Source: Myxococcales bacterium
Lineage (GTDB): Bacteria > Myxococcota_A > Polyangia > Haliangiales > Haliangiaceae
Reading direction: 5' to 3'
DNA length: 64,000 nt
NCBI GenBank assembly: GCA_947483555.1
Contig: CANKMW010000026.1
Location: forward strand, 1 to 64,000
The position numbers were made by a program, and so were the translations under genes. This document shows, one piece after another, positions 18,038-29,356 of this stretch. The number at the start of each line of letters is the position of its first letter. Position 1 is the first letter of the stretch. The notes under the pieces were generated by a model. That model was not told the origin of the DNA, made no database searches, and was given only the letters and a program-made list of their open reading frames with translations.

Positions 18038-20926
18038 ATGATGAGCGAGGCCACCATGTTCGAAGGACTCCTGAACCAGGATGAGGGACTCGAGCTCCGC
18101 TCGCAGCTCCAGCAGCAGGTCGTCGACGTCGTCGAGACGCCGCCGCCCGCCCAGGGCGCCATCGAGCAGTCGATCTCCGAGATCCAGTCCTCGTACCCGC
18201 CGGCGCCGGCGCCGGCGAACCAGATCCAGACGCCGGAGGCGCGCGCGGTCGAGCAGGGCGCCCCGCTCGAAGCGCTGGCGCTGCACGGGGCGACCAACCA
18301 GGTCGCGCCGGTCCAGCAGGCGGTCGCGGAGGTGCAGCAGACGGTCGCCGAGACCGCGCCGGTGGTGCTGCAGGAGCAACAGCAAGCGCAGCAGCAGGAA
18401 CAGGTCAACGCCGTCCAGCCCCAGCAGGAACCGCAGCAACCGACCGCCGCCGAGGCGACGACGCAGGCACCAGCGCCGCAACAGGACGCACGCTGGGACC
18501 GGGCGCGGCGCTACAACATGATGCACAGCGCCAGCGTCGAGGCCTTCAACCAGGCCACCGGCGGCTCGTGCCTGGGCGCCGACGGCGAGGTCGACGCCGC
18601 GAGGGTCGCCGAGTGGCAGGCGGCGCACGGCCTGGCCGCCGACGGCATGATCGGCCCGCTGACCGCCGGCGCCGGGAAGCAGGCCACCAAGGCCGGCCCG
18701 GCCCCGGAGATCGCGGCGCCGGCGCAGCAGCAGGGTCCAGCGGACGACGTCGCGCCGGTGCCGCCGCCGAAGAGCAACCCCGATCGGGTCGGCCTGTTGA
18801 CCGCGCAGTACGGTGGACTGCTCCGCCAGTACGTCGCCGGGGTCCTCGATCGGGCCACGGTGATCACGATGATGATCGCCTACGACAAGGAGCTGCACGG
18901 CGGCGTGCCCTCGGTCGAGGGCACGCTGATGGTGCAATCGTTGATGACCGACCTGCAGTCGGTCGCCCCCCAGCAACCGGCGCCGCAGCAAGAGCAACCG
19001 CAGCAACAGCAGCAGCAGCAGGGCCCGGCGCCGCTACCGATACCGGCGGCGGCGCTGGTGCAAGGCCAGATGCACAAGAAGGTCTACGAGGGCGGCTCCG
19101 AGGAGGCTGGCCTGCAGAAGTGCCTGGTGTTCGTCTCGGCCGGCGAGCTGACGGCGACCCCGGACATCTTCCTGTTCTTCCACGGTCACGGCGCCCAGTA
19201 CGGGATCGACGACGCCCAGGACGGCAAGAAGGGCTCGGCGTCGGGCAGCGACGTCGCCGGCGAGGCGATGCAGCAGGCGCGCGGCAAGAACGTGATCGCG
19301 ATCCTGCCCCAGGGTGTGGTCGGCGGCAGCGTCAAGGGCGACAAGGGCGCCAACAAGCGGCAGCGCGAGGGCGGGCACATGAAGGCCCTGCAGGCCGGCC
19401 TGCCGACCTTCCTGTCGTCGATCCTGTCCAGCGTCGCGGTCGATCTCGACGTCCCCAAGCTGTCGCCGGGCAACATCTCGATCGCCGGCCACAGCGCCGG
19501 CGGTTACCAGGGTGTCCACGACGCGCTCGAGGGCGCCGGCGACCTCATCGATCACATCACCGACCTGACGCTGATGGACTCCAGCTACTCGTCGGCCCAC
19601 TTCAGCGACGCCGCCGACTGGATGTTCGCCGGCAAGGCCGGCAAGAGCCTGCGGATCATCGGCAGCCCCGACCAGATCAAGAGCAACGTCCACGGCGACT
19701 ACTTCGGCAAGTCGTCGATCAACGCGCGGGCCAAGAAGGGCGGCTTCGAGGTCGAGCACCTCGACACCAAGGGCGACGACCGCGACAACAAGACCAAGGT
19801 CGTCCAGCACTCGCACATCAAGAAGGACGGCGTGATCCACGGCGACGTGCTGATCCTGGCCTCGGCCCGCACCCACCACCAGATCCGCGACGACGTCATG
19901 GACGACGCCATCCTGTCGATCGGCGAGGGCGCCGCGGGCAGCGCCGGGTTCGCCGAGCACGACATCAAGAATCCCGAGGAGGCGCAGCAGGGCGGCGCCG
20001 AGACGGTGGTGCCCATCACGGCCCAGGATCTCGACGCCCAGGTCGAGCAGATGGTGCCCGGGGCGCCGGTGCAGCAGCAGGAGCAAGACCCGCAGCAGCA
20101 CGAGCCGGTGGCACCGCAGCCGATCGACGGCCTGATCCAGGAGCCGCTGCAGCAGAAGGCCGGGCAACTCGAGGTCGACGGCCCGTCGGCGGGCCTCGAC
20201 GAGCAGCACAAGGCGTGGCTGCACAACACCAAGGACGCGACCTCGGTGTTCCCGCCCAAGCTCAAGGACCTCTACGACGACTGCGTCGCCAAGGCCAAGA
20301 AGGGCACGCTGATCTTCCCGGCCAAGGACGAGCCGGCCGGCAAGTCGTCGGCGCCGTTCAAGAAGTTCCTGAAGGCGCTCTACGATCACTTCAACTACGA
20401 CGAGCGCCGCATCAACATGGAGATCATCAAGAAGGGCGGCAAGAAGGCGTACGACATCGAGGCCTTCCTCGAGAGCCAGGTGGTCCCGGTCGAGGGCCAG
20501 AAGGCGAAGCTGCACCACAAGGCCGCCGACGCGTTCGGGCAGATGCGCGCGGCCGCGCTCCAGGACGGCGTCGAGCTCACCATCCTGTCGAGCTACCGCG
20601 AGCCCAAGAACAAGGTCAGCTCGAACCCGTACGCGGTGGCCTCGAACTCGTCGCACAGCTACGGCCTGGCGATGGACCTCCGGCTGAGCGTCGACGCCGC
20701 CGACGCGCAGGACGGCGAGGCGTTCGGCGTCAAGGAGATCACGACCGGCGACGTGAACAACCTGATGAAGTACTACAAGTCCAGCGTCACCAAGTGGATG
20801 CTGCTCAACGGCGCCAAGTTCAACTTCTTCCCGTACATGAACGAGCCCTGGCACTACGAGTTCAACCCCGAGGGCATGGCCGACGAGATCATCCAGGGCG
20901 CCAAGGCGTTCAAGAAGAGCAAGTGA
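18038..20926 (+). CDS. Multidomain exported-effector-like protein: PG-binding, alpha/beta hydrolase, M15 carboxypeptidase
   Basis: 962 residues without a signal peptide. Residues 1-165 are Gln/Pro-rich and low complexity; 165-220 resemble a peptidoglycan-binding-1 repeat (QAAHGLAADGMIGPLT). Poly-Gln linkers separate it from an alpha/beta-hydrolase domain (about 350-610) with FLFFHGHGAQYG and the nucleophile elbow GHSAGG (Ser486). The C-terminus (about 780-962) is a VanY/M15-type D,D-carboxypeptidase: SSYRE, SHSYGLAMDL (His873, Asp880) and NEPWHYEFN (Glu936, His939), all zinc/catalytic residues present. Wall-directed domains joined by flexible linkers and the preceding AAA+ gene suggest a toxin or cargo delivered to other cells; this is inference. 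Tandem start codons (ATGATG) leave a one-codon ambiguity. Confidence 0.8.
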   Translation: MMSEATMFEGLLNQDEGLELRSQLQQQVVDVVETPPPAQGAIEQSISEIQSSYPPAPAPANQIQTPEARAVEQGAPLEALALHGATNQVAPVQQAVAEVQQTVAETAPVVLQEQQQAQQQEQVNAVQPQQEPQQPTAAEATTQAPAPQQDARWDRARRYNMMHSASVEAFNQATGGSCLGADGEVDAARVAEWQAAHGLAADGMIGPLTAGAGKQATKAGPAPEIAAPAQQQGPADDVAPVPPPKSNPDRVGLLTAQYGGLLRQYVAGVLDRATVITMMIAYDKELHGGVPSVEGTLMVQSLMTDLQSVAPQQPAPQQEQPQQQQQQQGPAPLPIPAAALVQGQMHKKVYEGGSEEAGLQKCLVFVSAGELTATPDIFLFFHGHGAQYGIDDAQDGKKGSASGSDVAGEAMQQARGKNVIAILPQGVVGGSVKGDKGANKRQREGGHMKALQAGLPTFLSSILSSVAVDLDVPKLSPGNISIAGHSAGGYQGVHDALEGAGDLIDHITDLTLMDSSYSSAHFSDAADWMFAGKAGKSLRIIGSPDQIKSNVHGDYFGKSSINARAKKGGFEVEHLDTKGDDRDNKTKVVQHSHIKKDGVIHGDVLILASARTHHQIRDDVMDDAILSIGEGAAGSAGFAEHDIKNPEEAQQGGAETVVPITAQDLDAQVEQMVPGAPVQQQEQDPQQHEPVAPQPIDGLIQEPLQQKAGQLEVDGPSAGLDEQHKAWLHNTKDATSVFPPKLKDLYDDCVAKAKKGTLIFPAKDEPAGKSSAPFKKFLKALYDHFNYDERRINMEIIKKGGKKAYDIEAFLESQVVPVEGQKAKLHHKAADAFGQMRAAALQDGVELTILSSYREPKNKVSSNPYAVASNSSHSYGLAMDLRLSVDAADAQDGEAFGVKEITTGDVNNLMKYYKSSVTKWMLLNGAKFNFFPYMNEPWHYEFNPEGMADEIIQGAKAFKKSK

Positions 20927-20971
20927 GACCGCGCCGCACCAGGCGGCGCACCTGACGTCGAAACCGCCGGC

Positions 20972-22233
20972 TCAGTAGCGCAGCCAGCGCACCAGCTCGC
21001 GCAGGCTGGGGCGTTTGCCGTACATCAGGATGCCGACCCGGTAGATGCGGGCCGCCAGGCGGGCGACCAGGAACGTGGAGCCGGCCAGGATCAGCATCGA
21101 GACCACCAGGCTGACCGTCGAGGCGCCGCCCAGTGACCACCGCATGGGCATCAGGATCGCCGACGAGAACGGCACCTGGGTCAAGACCTCGGCGACCGCG
21201 CCGCGGGGATCGTTGGCGACCAGCTGCACGCACAGCATCGGGATGATCAAGATCATCATCACCGGGGTCTGGGCCTGCTGGGCCTCCTGCTCGCTCGACA
21301 CCATGGCGCCGATGGCGGCGAAGATCGCGGCGTAGAAGAAGTAGCCGAGCAGGAAGTAGGTCAAGATCACGCCGACGTCGACGGCATCCATCGGTGGCAC
21401 GCTCCAGCCGCCGGCGTCGACGCCGAAGGCGCCGAGCAGCGCGCCGCGCTGGTTGATGGTGACCACGCCCATCACCGCCCACACCGTGACCTGGATCAGG
21501 CCGACGCTACCGACCCCCAGGATCTTGCCGAGCATGAGCGCGCGGGGCTTGGCCGCCGCCACCATGATCTCGACCACCCGGTTGGTCTTCTCTTGCACCA
21601 CGCTGCGCAGCACGTTGGCGGCGTAGAGCACGATCGACAGGTAGAGGACGAACATCACCACGTAGCCGACCAGGAAGGCGGCCAGCCCTGACGAACCCTG
21701 GTCGTCACCGGTGGTGTGGCGGGTGGTGATGTCGACCGGCGCCAGCAGCGCCGCGACCTTGTCGGCGGGCAGCGCCAGGGCGTCGCCGCGGGCGGCGAGC
21801 ACGACGCCGTAGATCACGCGGTTGAGCGAACGCATGATCGGCTCCGCCGAGCCGTTGTCGCCCTTGTAGACGAACGTGCCGGCGGTCGGCGCCGCGGCGG
21901 GGATGATCAGGAAGCCGTCGATGCGGTCGTCGCGGATGCGGCCGAGCAAGAGCTGCTCGTCGGTGTCCGGCGCCACCAGCTCGGCTCGCCACCGCTCGGC
22001 GACCAGCGCCACCCGCAGCGGCTCGCCCAGCCGGCCGCTGCGGTCGACGATCTGGATCCGCGCGGTCTGGTCGCCGACCCGGCCCAGCACCACCGGCACC
22101 ACGACCAGCGCGATCATCATGACCGGGCCGAGCAGGGTGACGATGATGAACCACGGCGTGCGCAGGCGCTCGAGCAGCTCGCGACGCGCGATCACCATCC
22201 AGTCGGGCAGCCCGGCGCGCTTGCGGGCCGCGA

Positions 22234-22237
<4 letters not shown>
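20972..22237 (-). CDS. ABC-2-type exporter permease (NatB-like)
   Basis: 421 residues. An N-terminal helix follows RRELLERLRTPWFIIVTLLGP, then a large extracytoplasmic loop (about 50-185) and five further membrane segments, including VVQEKTNRVVEIMVAAAKPRALMLGKILG, the typical signature of NatB/ABC-2 permeases. It pairs with the ATPase gene upstream, whose stop overlaps this start (ATGA). The pair would export Na+ or an unknown substrate; NatAB-type proteins are often assigned without evidence, so I leave the substrate open. Confidence 0.88.
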
Positions 22238-23208
<971 letters not shown>

Positions 23209-23210
23209 GG

Positions 23211-24191
<981 letters not shown>

Positions 24192-24266
24192 GAACCTCGG
24201 ATATCGCGCCGGTCCCGACAGGTCAAGCCCGCCCGGGCCCGAGCGATGTTATCGTCGCGGTGCTGC

Positions 24267-25130
24267 ATGGCCACGCAGGACCGCTCCGGCACCGTCATCG
24301 ACGGGCGCTACCAGCTCGAGAAGCTGATCGGTCGCGGCGCGATGGCGGACGTCTACCGCGCCCACGACAGCAGCGAGCGCACCGCGGTGGCGGTCAAGAT
24401 CTTGCGCGGCCAGCAGGCCCGCGACGCCGAGGCGGTGGCTCGCTTCCAACGCGAGGCCGAGGTCCAGGGCCAGATCCGTCACCGCAACGTCGCCGCGCTC
24501 TACGGCGGCGGCGCCACCGACATGGCGGAGCCCTACCTGGTCGTCGAGTTGCTGCGCGGCCATTCGCTGCGCGCCCTGCTCAAGCAGCAGGGCGCCGTGC
24601 ACCCGTCGCGCGCCCTCAGCTACACCTGGCAGGCGCTGCAAGGCCTGGCCGCGGTCCACGAGCGCGGCATCCTGCACCGCGATCTGAAGCCCGCCAACCT
24701 GATGCTCGAGCCATCCCCGGGCGTGGTCGAGCGCGTCGTCCTGATCGACTTCGGCTTCGCCGCGTTCGAGGGCGGCACCAAGCTCACCCAGCGCGGCCAC
24801 GTGGTCGGCAGCCTCACCTACCTGGCCCCCGAGCGGCTGCGCGGCAAGGTCGCCGAACCGCGCAGCGATCTCTACGCGATGGGCATCATCCTGTACGAGC
24901 TGCTCGCCGGCCGGCCGCCGTTCGCCGGCGCCGACGACTTCGACCTGATCAGCGCCCACCTCCACGACGACCCGCCGCCGCTCTCGATCGCAGCCGCCGT
25001 CGACTTGCCGCCGGCGGTGGTGGAGGTCGTCGAGCGCTCGCTCGCCAAGGACCCCGACCATCGCCATCAGGACGCGACCGCGATGGCGATGGCGATCGAG
25101 GCCGCGGCCCAGCACGTGGCCGCGATCTGA
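24267..25130 (+). CDS. Soluble Hanks-type Ser/Thr protein kinase
   Basis: 287 residues consisting almost only of a kinase domain: GRGAMADVYRAHD loop, VAVKILRG, HRDLKPANLML, LIDFGFAAFEG (DFG), GSLTYLAPERL and DLYAMGIILYELLAG. There is no transmembrane helix and no sensor domain, so activation must come from a partner. It is divergent from pyrB; TATCGT at 24250-24255 lies 11 bases before its ATG. Target unknown. Confidence 0.93.
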   Translation: MATQDRSGTVIDGRYQLEKLIGRGAMADVYRAHDSSERTAVAVKILRGQQARDAEAVARFQREAEVQGQIRHRNVAALYGGGATDMAEPYLVVELLRGHSLRALLKQQGAVHPSRALSYTWQALQGLAAVHERGILHRDLKPANLMLEPSPGVVERVVLIDFGFAAFEGGTKLTQRGHVVGSLTYLAPERLRGKVAEPRSDLYAMGIILYELLAGRPPFAGADDFDLISAHLHDDPPPLSIAAAVDLPPAVVEVVERSLAKDPDHRHQDATAMAMAIEAAAQHVAAI

Positions 25131-25138
25131 GCCCGGCG

Positions 25139-26947
25139 TCAGGGCTGCTCGAAGACCAGCGCGACGTCGCTGGCGATGACGTACTCGCGGTTGCGGATGC
25201 GGTCGCGGACCTGGATGTAGAGCCAGCCGTCGCTGCGGAAGTGGGGGTAGAGCGCGTACTGCCCGGGGCCCATGGTGGTCACGCGGCGACTCTCGCCGGT
25301 CAGCAGATCCAGCACGTAGCTGTTGGCCGCTCCCTCGGCGCGCAGCGCGACGAACGCCGGATCGCTCGCGCTGGCGTAGCCGAGCTCGGACCAGTCATTG
25401 GCCCCGACGTAGTGGTGGAACGTGAGCCAGCGCTCGTCGTAGCTGAAGCCCGGCTTGCCACCGCGTACGCAGTAGCGGGCGACGATCGGCACCTGCACCG
25501 TGTAACCGCCGCCGTTGGGCGTCGCCTGCACCGCGCGGACGACGAAGCCATTGCCGCCGGTGGTGCCGGTGCGGCTGATCACCAGCCGGGCCGACGGCGA
25601 CATCTCCATGTCGCCCTCGTAGGGGGTGCTGACCGCGATCTGCGGCTTGGCGACGTAGTCGTTCCCGTCATGGATCATGGCGGTGAACGTGTTCTGCGCG
25701 CCGCCGGAGAAGCCGGTCGCCGGATCCGAGCCGGTCACGCTGTGGCCACCGTTGTCGCTGGTGAACTGGCCGTTGACGGTCCAGTAGTCGCCGCCGCGCA
25801 CGGCGCCGAGGTGCTGGTACAGGCCGACCCCGCCGACCTGGTTGCACTCCGGTTCGTTGAACGTGATCGACGTCGGCGAGCTGGTGAGCAGGCTCTGCTG
25901 GCAGAACTGGGCCCCGCCGCCCTGGATGATGAAGCCGGCGTTGTCGGGAAAGAACCCAGGGTCGTAGAGCGCGTCGGCGTAGATCTCGCGGCCCTGGGCC
26001 AGATCGATCACGGTCGAGCCGCCGCCGCCGCTCGAGCCGCCGTGGGAGACGAAGCGGCCGTCGGCCGAGCTGCGGGTCCAGAACGCCGAGCCGTAGGTGA
26101 GCTCGCGCAGGAGCCGGATCTGCTGTCCGGGCGCCGCCGCGGTCCAGCCGGCCGACCAGGTCTGCGCCGTCGACAGCGGGTAGCTCGCCAGGCAGTCGCG
26201 GGTGGTGGCGGCGCCCTGGCATCCGAACATCAGCAGGCCGTCATCGCGGTTGAGCGTGCGCCAGCCGAGGGTCTGCATCGCGGTGACGTGGGCCGGGATC
26301 GCGGCCGAGATCGTGGTCGTGCACGGCGGTGGCACCGGGTCACTGGGAATCACGTCGGCCAGGTTGGGCAGGTCGCGCGCGAACCACTCGGCGACGATGT
26401 CGAACTGGCCCTGCGTGAACGGCGTGCGGCCGCCGCGCGGCATCCACACCCGATCGGTCCAGTCGTCGTAGGGATCCTGCCAGGCGTCGCCGTAGGCGAG
26501 CCGGAACACGTACTCGAACCACGGCAGGCCGGCGGCGGTGGCGTCGATGCCGATCTTGCCCGGGTGCCACTGGCCATCGAGCGCGTCGCGCAGGCAGGTG
26601 ACGATCACCTGGGCGGCGGCCGGCGTGGTCGGCGTCAGGTCGGACAGGCACTCCGCCTCGCCGACCTCGGTCATCGCGTCCCAGTCGAGAAATCGGGTGC
26701 GGGTCAGGCCGTGGCAGGCGTCGCACATCTTGCCGCCGCCCTCACCGAGCAGGGCCGCCGCTTGCTGCGCCAGCGCCAGGTCGCCGAGCCCGACCGGGTT
26801 GCGGAACACGGGTGGGATCGCGGCGTCGATCGGCGCGTCGACCTGAGCGTCGGTCGCCGCGTCGACGCCACCGCTGCCACCGTCGTCGCCGCACCCCGAG
26901 ATCATGGCCAGCAAGGAAAGGACGACCGGACCGCGTGGGTGGCTCAT
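25139..26947 (-). CDS. Lipoprotein with one CxxCH haem motif and beta-propeller-like region
   Basis: 602 residues. The signal peptide ends LAMISGCGDDGG (lipoprotein Cys about 19). An Asp/Ala linker precedes KMCDACHGLTRT, a single c-type haem attachment motif, in a region resembling hybrid cytochrome/carbohydrate lipoproteins of myxobacteria; RGGRTPFTQGQFDIVAEWFARDLP follows. From about residue 240 the protein has TolB-like strands with repeated D-G-R and Y-x-V-P turns, suggesting a propeller. Probable outer-membrane or periplasmic electron-transfer or binding protein, function unproven. The stop lies 8 bp from the convergent kinase stop. Confidence 0.75.
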   Translation of the reverse strand: MSHPRGPVVLSLLAMISGCGDDGGSGGVDAATDAQVDAPIDAAIPPVFRNPVGLGDLALAQQAAALLGEGGGKMCDACHGLTRTRFLDWDAMTEVGEAECLSDLTPTTPAAAQVIVTCLRDALDGQWHPGKIGIDATAAGLPWFEYVFRLAYGDAWQDPYDDWTDRVWMPRGGRTPFTQGQFDIVAEWFARDLPNLADVIPSDPVPPPCTTTISAAIPAHVTAMQTLGWRTLNRDDGLLMFGCQGAATTRDCLASYPLSTAQTWSAGWTAAAPGQQIRLLRELTYGSAFWTRSSADGRFVSHGGSSGGGGSTVIDLAQGREIYADALYDPGFFPDNAGFIIQGGGAQFCQQSLLTSSPTSITFNEPECNQVGGVGLYQHLGAVRGGDYWTVNGQFTSDNGGHSVTGSDPATGFSGGAQNTFTAMIHDGNDYVAKPQIAVSTPYEGDMEMSPSARLVISRTGTTGGNGFVVRAVQATPNGGGYTVQVPIVARYCVRGGKPGFSYDERWLTFHHYVGANDWSELGYASASDPAFVALRAEGAANSYVLDLLTGESRRVTTMGPGQYALYPHFRSDGWLYIQVRDRIRNREYVIASDVALVFEQP

Positions 26948-27029
26948 CGGGGCCCGAGGATCGCGTGCCCCACGTACATGTCAATTTCGAAATGATCTCG
27001 TCCGAGTGCGCAACCGCACACACCGACGC

Positions 27030-27950
27030 CTATGGCTTCGCGGCGCCCGTCGACAGGCCCTCACGATCGACGGCGACGCCCATGATCGAGTAGCCCTTGT
27101 CGACGTAGACGGTGGTGCCGGTGATGCCGGCGCCGAGCGGCGAGCACAGGAAGGCGGCGGTGGCGCCGACGTCGGCCGCGGTGATCGGCTCGGTCAACGG
27201 CGCGTTGCGCGAGGTGTAGTCGATCATCTGCTCGATGAAGCCGATCGCGCTGGCGGCGCGCGACGCGTAGGCGCCGGCCGAGATCGTGTTGACGCGGTGG
27301 CCCCAGGCGCGGCCGGCCTCGTAGGCCAGGGTGCGGGTGTCGCTCTCGAGCGCCGCCTTGGCGGACGACATGCCGCCGCCGTAGCCGGGCACCACGCGCT
27401 CCGACGCCATGTACGTCAGCGACACGAACGCGCCGCCGCGCCGCATGATCGGCGAGAACGCGGCCACCATCGAGGTCAACGAGTACGCCGACGCCGACAC
27501 CGCGGCCAGGTAGCCCTTGCGGCTGGTCTCCATCAGCGGTTTCTTGACCTCGGGGCCGTTGGCCAGGCTGTGGACCACGATGTCGACCCCGCCGTCGCCG
27601 AAGTCGTGCTTCATCTGCGCCGCGACGCCGTGGATCGTGAAGTCGCCGCATTCGCGATAACGACGCGAGTCGCGGACCTCGGCCGGGACCTCGTCGAGGC
27701 GGTCATACTCGGCGTCGAACGGGTAGACCTTCTCGAAGCCGAGCTTCGTGCCATCGGACAGCACCAGCGACTCATCGAACTTGCCGCGCGCCAGCATGGT
27801 CGTGAAGATGCCGAGCGCCGGCGGCCAGGTGCCAAGGCAGATCGAGGCCCCGGCCTCGGCCAGCGCCTTGGCGATCGCGAACCCGAAGCCACCGTCGTCG
27901 GCGACGCCGGCAACCAGGGCGCGCTTGCCCCGCAGATCGATGTTGAGCAT
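27030..27950 (-). CDS. fabI: Enoyl-[acyl-carrier-protein] reductase, plant/chlamydial type
   Basis: 306 residues of the short-chain dehydrogenase fold, closer in layout to plant ENR (about 300 residues in the mature enzyme) than to E. coli FabI (262). It has [17 protein letters not shown], the insert [10 protein letters not shown]...[53 protein letters not shown] and the Tyr180/Tyr190/Lys198 spacing seen in plant ENR. The enzyme reduces enoyl-ACP with NADH in the last step of fatty-acid elongation. One deviation: the plant NTISAGPLRSRAA stretch reads [13 protein letters not shown] here. Single gene, no fatty-acid neighbours. Confidence 0.93.
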   Translation of the reverse strand: MLNIDLRGKRALVAGVADDGGFGFAIAKALAEAGASICLGTWPPALGIFTTMLARGKFDESLVLSDGTKLGFEKVYPFDAEYDRLDEVPAEVRDSRRYRECGDFTIHGVAAQMKHDFGDGGVDIVVHSLANGPEVKKPLMETSRKGYLAAVSASAYSLTSMVAAFSPIMRRGGAFVSLTYMASERVVPGYGGGMSSAKAALESDTRTLAYEAGRAWGHRVNTISAGAYASRAASAIGFIEQMIDYTSRNAPLTEPITAADVGATAAFLCSPLGAGITGTTVYVDKGYSIMGVAVDREGLSTGAAKP

Positions 27951-28009
27951 GACCGGTTCATCGCCCGCGGTTGGCGCCGGGTCAAGTCACCGGTCCGGCC
28001 CGAGCGCGA

Positions 28010-28351
28010 TCACGGGTGGACCAGCACCAGGATCCGTCGCACCGCCCCGCTCGATCCGGTCGCGACGATGTCGAGGTACTCGCCCGGGAACGTCTGATCC
28101 CAGCGGCCGGCGAGCGCCACCCCGCTGGTGGCGACGCCGTCGATCTCGACCACGCGCTCGCCGGGGCGGAGGCCGAGGAACGGCAGCGGATCGGCGCCGG
28201 CGATCGAGCGCGAGACGTCGATCACGGCCGCATCCGGTGCGGCGACCTCGACCGGTGTCGCCGCGGCAGCCGGTGGGGCCGGCGGTCGGCCCGCGACCAG
28301 CAGCGCGATCGCACCGAGGAGCCCGACCACCAGCGAGCGGTAGAACATCAT
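28010..28351 (-). CDS. Small membrane-anchored PDZ-like protein
   Basis: 113 residues. One N-terminal membrane helix (MMFYRSLVVGLLGAIALLVAG) leads to a Pro/Ala linker and a short domain containing PLPFLGLRPGERVVEIDGVAT and GEYLDIVATGSSG, which resembles the second half of a PDZ domain as in type II secretion GspC. It is too short for a full PDZ fold and no secretion genes adjoin. Function unknown. A double ATG leaves the exact start open. Confidence 0.6.
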   Translation of the reverse strand: MMFYRSLVVGLLGAIALLVAGRPPAPPAAAATPVEVAAPDAAVIDVSRSIAGADPLPFLGLRPGERVVEIDGVATSGVALAGRWDQTFPGEYLDIVATGSSGAVRRILVLVHP

Positions 28352-28500
28352 GACCCCTGCTACATCAAACCCGGTGCCAGCGGGCTCGCCGCGGGACGGC
28401 GCGCACTTGCACGCTCCGCCGCACCCGATCGCTGCCATCGCGACGGCGCGCCCGGGCCCGCCGTGCCAACCTGGCAATCCTCCGACTCGGACCAGCGCGA

Positions 28501-28968
28501 CTAATCGAGCTGCTGCGCCAGGTAGTGCGGCTCGCCGAGCTGGGCGATCAGGCCGAGCTGGGTCTCGAGCCAGTCGCAGTGATCTTCCTCGCCGACCAGG
28601 ATCTTGGTGAGCAGATCCTCGGTGCCGTTGTCGCCGAGCGTGCGCGCCTTGGCCACCCACAGGTTGAGGTTCTTGATCGCGGCGTACTCGAGCTGCACGT
28701 CGGACTCGAACTGCTCCTTCACCGTCTCGCCGACGTGGAGCTTGTTGAGCTTCTGGAGGTTCGGGATGCCTTCGAGAAAGAGGATCCGCGAGATCACCAG
28801 GTCGGCGTGCTTCATCTCGTCGATCGACTCGGCCTTGACCTTGGCGGCCAGCTTCTTGTAGCCCCAGTTCTCACACATCTTGGCGTGGATGAAGTACTGG
28901 TTGATCGCGGTGAGCTCGTTGGTGAGGAGCTCGTTGAGGAGGTCGATGACCTCGGCGTGACCCTTCAT
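28501..28968 (-). CDS. bfr: Bacterioferritin
   Basis: 155 residues matching Bfr length. The N-terminal LNELLTNELTAINQYFIHAKM supplies the first ferroxidase Glu, ESIDEMKHADLVISRIL gives the ExxH pair with the Met (EMKHAD) that in Bfr lies near the haem ligand, and KILVGEEDHCDWLETQL gives the second ExxH. It stores iron in a 24-mer. The gene for its ferredoxin partner lies just upstream on the same strand (59 bp), so both are likely one transcript. Confidence 0.95.
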   Translation of the reverse strand: MKGHAEVIDLLNELLTNELTAINQYFIHAKMCENWGYKKLAAKVKAESIDEMKHADLVISRILFLEGIPNLQKLNKLHVGETVKEQFESDVQLEYAAIKNLNLWVAKARTLGDNGTEDLLTKILVGEEDHCDWLETQLGLIAQLGEPHYLAQQLD

Positions 28969-29027
28969 CGGCGTGCGCCTCTCGGACTCGCCGAGCGGTG
29001 CGCCGCGGGACCTGGTATCAACCGATA

Positions 29028-29276
29028 TCAGGCTGCGTCGCGAGGCTCGGTCAGGTGCCGCGACCTTACCGAGACCAGCGTACGCGGGCAATCGCCAGCG
29101 CCGCGATCACATCCACGGCCGGAGCTCTCGAGGCGATCCTCGATCTCCGGAATACATGCGCCGCAGCCGGTGCCAGCGCCGCACTGCCGGCCGACGTCCT
29201 CGACCGACTCGGCGCCATCCGCGATGGCGGCATCGAGGTCGCGGTCACGGACGGCATGGCACAGGCAGACGATCAC
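29028..29276 (-). CDS. bfd: Bacterioferritin-associated ferredoxin
   Basis: 82 residues from a GTG start. The [2Fe-2S] BFD signature is complete: VCLCHAVRD (two Cys) and CGAGTGCGACIPEIE (two Cys). Bfd docks on bacterioferritin and reduces core iron for release. About 25 residues beyond the domain are not conserved-looking. It precedes bfr; a perfect inverted repeat lies 14 bp upstream, probably an iron-responsive operator. Confidence 0.92.
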   Translation of the reverse strand: MIVCLCHAVRDRDLDAAIADGAESVEDVGRQCGAGTGCGACIPEIEDRLESSGRGCDRGAGDCPRTLVSVRSRHLTEPRDAA

Positions 29277-29289
29277 GGTGGGCTCTGAA

Positions 29290-29308
29290 GTTGAAAATGC
29301 CTTTCAAC
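29290..29308 (-). promoter_or_regulatory. Probable operator upstream of bfd-bfr
   Basis: GTTGAAA, five bases, TTTCAAC: a perfect 7-bp inverted repeat with a 5-bp spacer in an AT-rich pocket of an otherwise GC-rich region. On the minus strand a TTGACG at 29329-29324 lies 17 bp before a CATTTT that falls inside the right arm, so a repressor here would cover the -10 region. The regulator (Fur, RirA or other) is not identifiable. Confidence 0.45.
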
Positions 29309-29356
29309 GCCAGGTTCGTCAAGCTAGATCTTCAATATACTGTATTCATTATAGAA

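Noticed and set aside
26979..26984. TTGACA on the minus strand before the haem-motif lipoprotein gene
   Set aside because: No acceptable -10 sequence lies 16-18 bp downstream, so it was not called as a promoter.
29348..29353. Perfect TATAAT on the minus strand between the Cys-rich lipoprotein gene and bfd
   Set aside because: No -35-like hexamer is found 16-19 bp upstream; the region is simply AT-rich. It could still contribute to bfd transcription, so only the palindrome was annotated.
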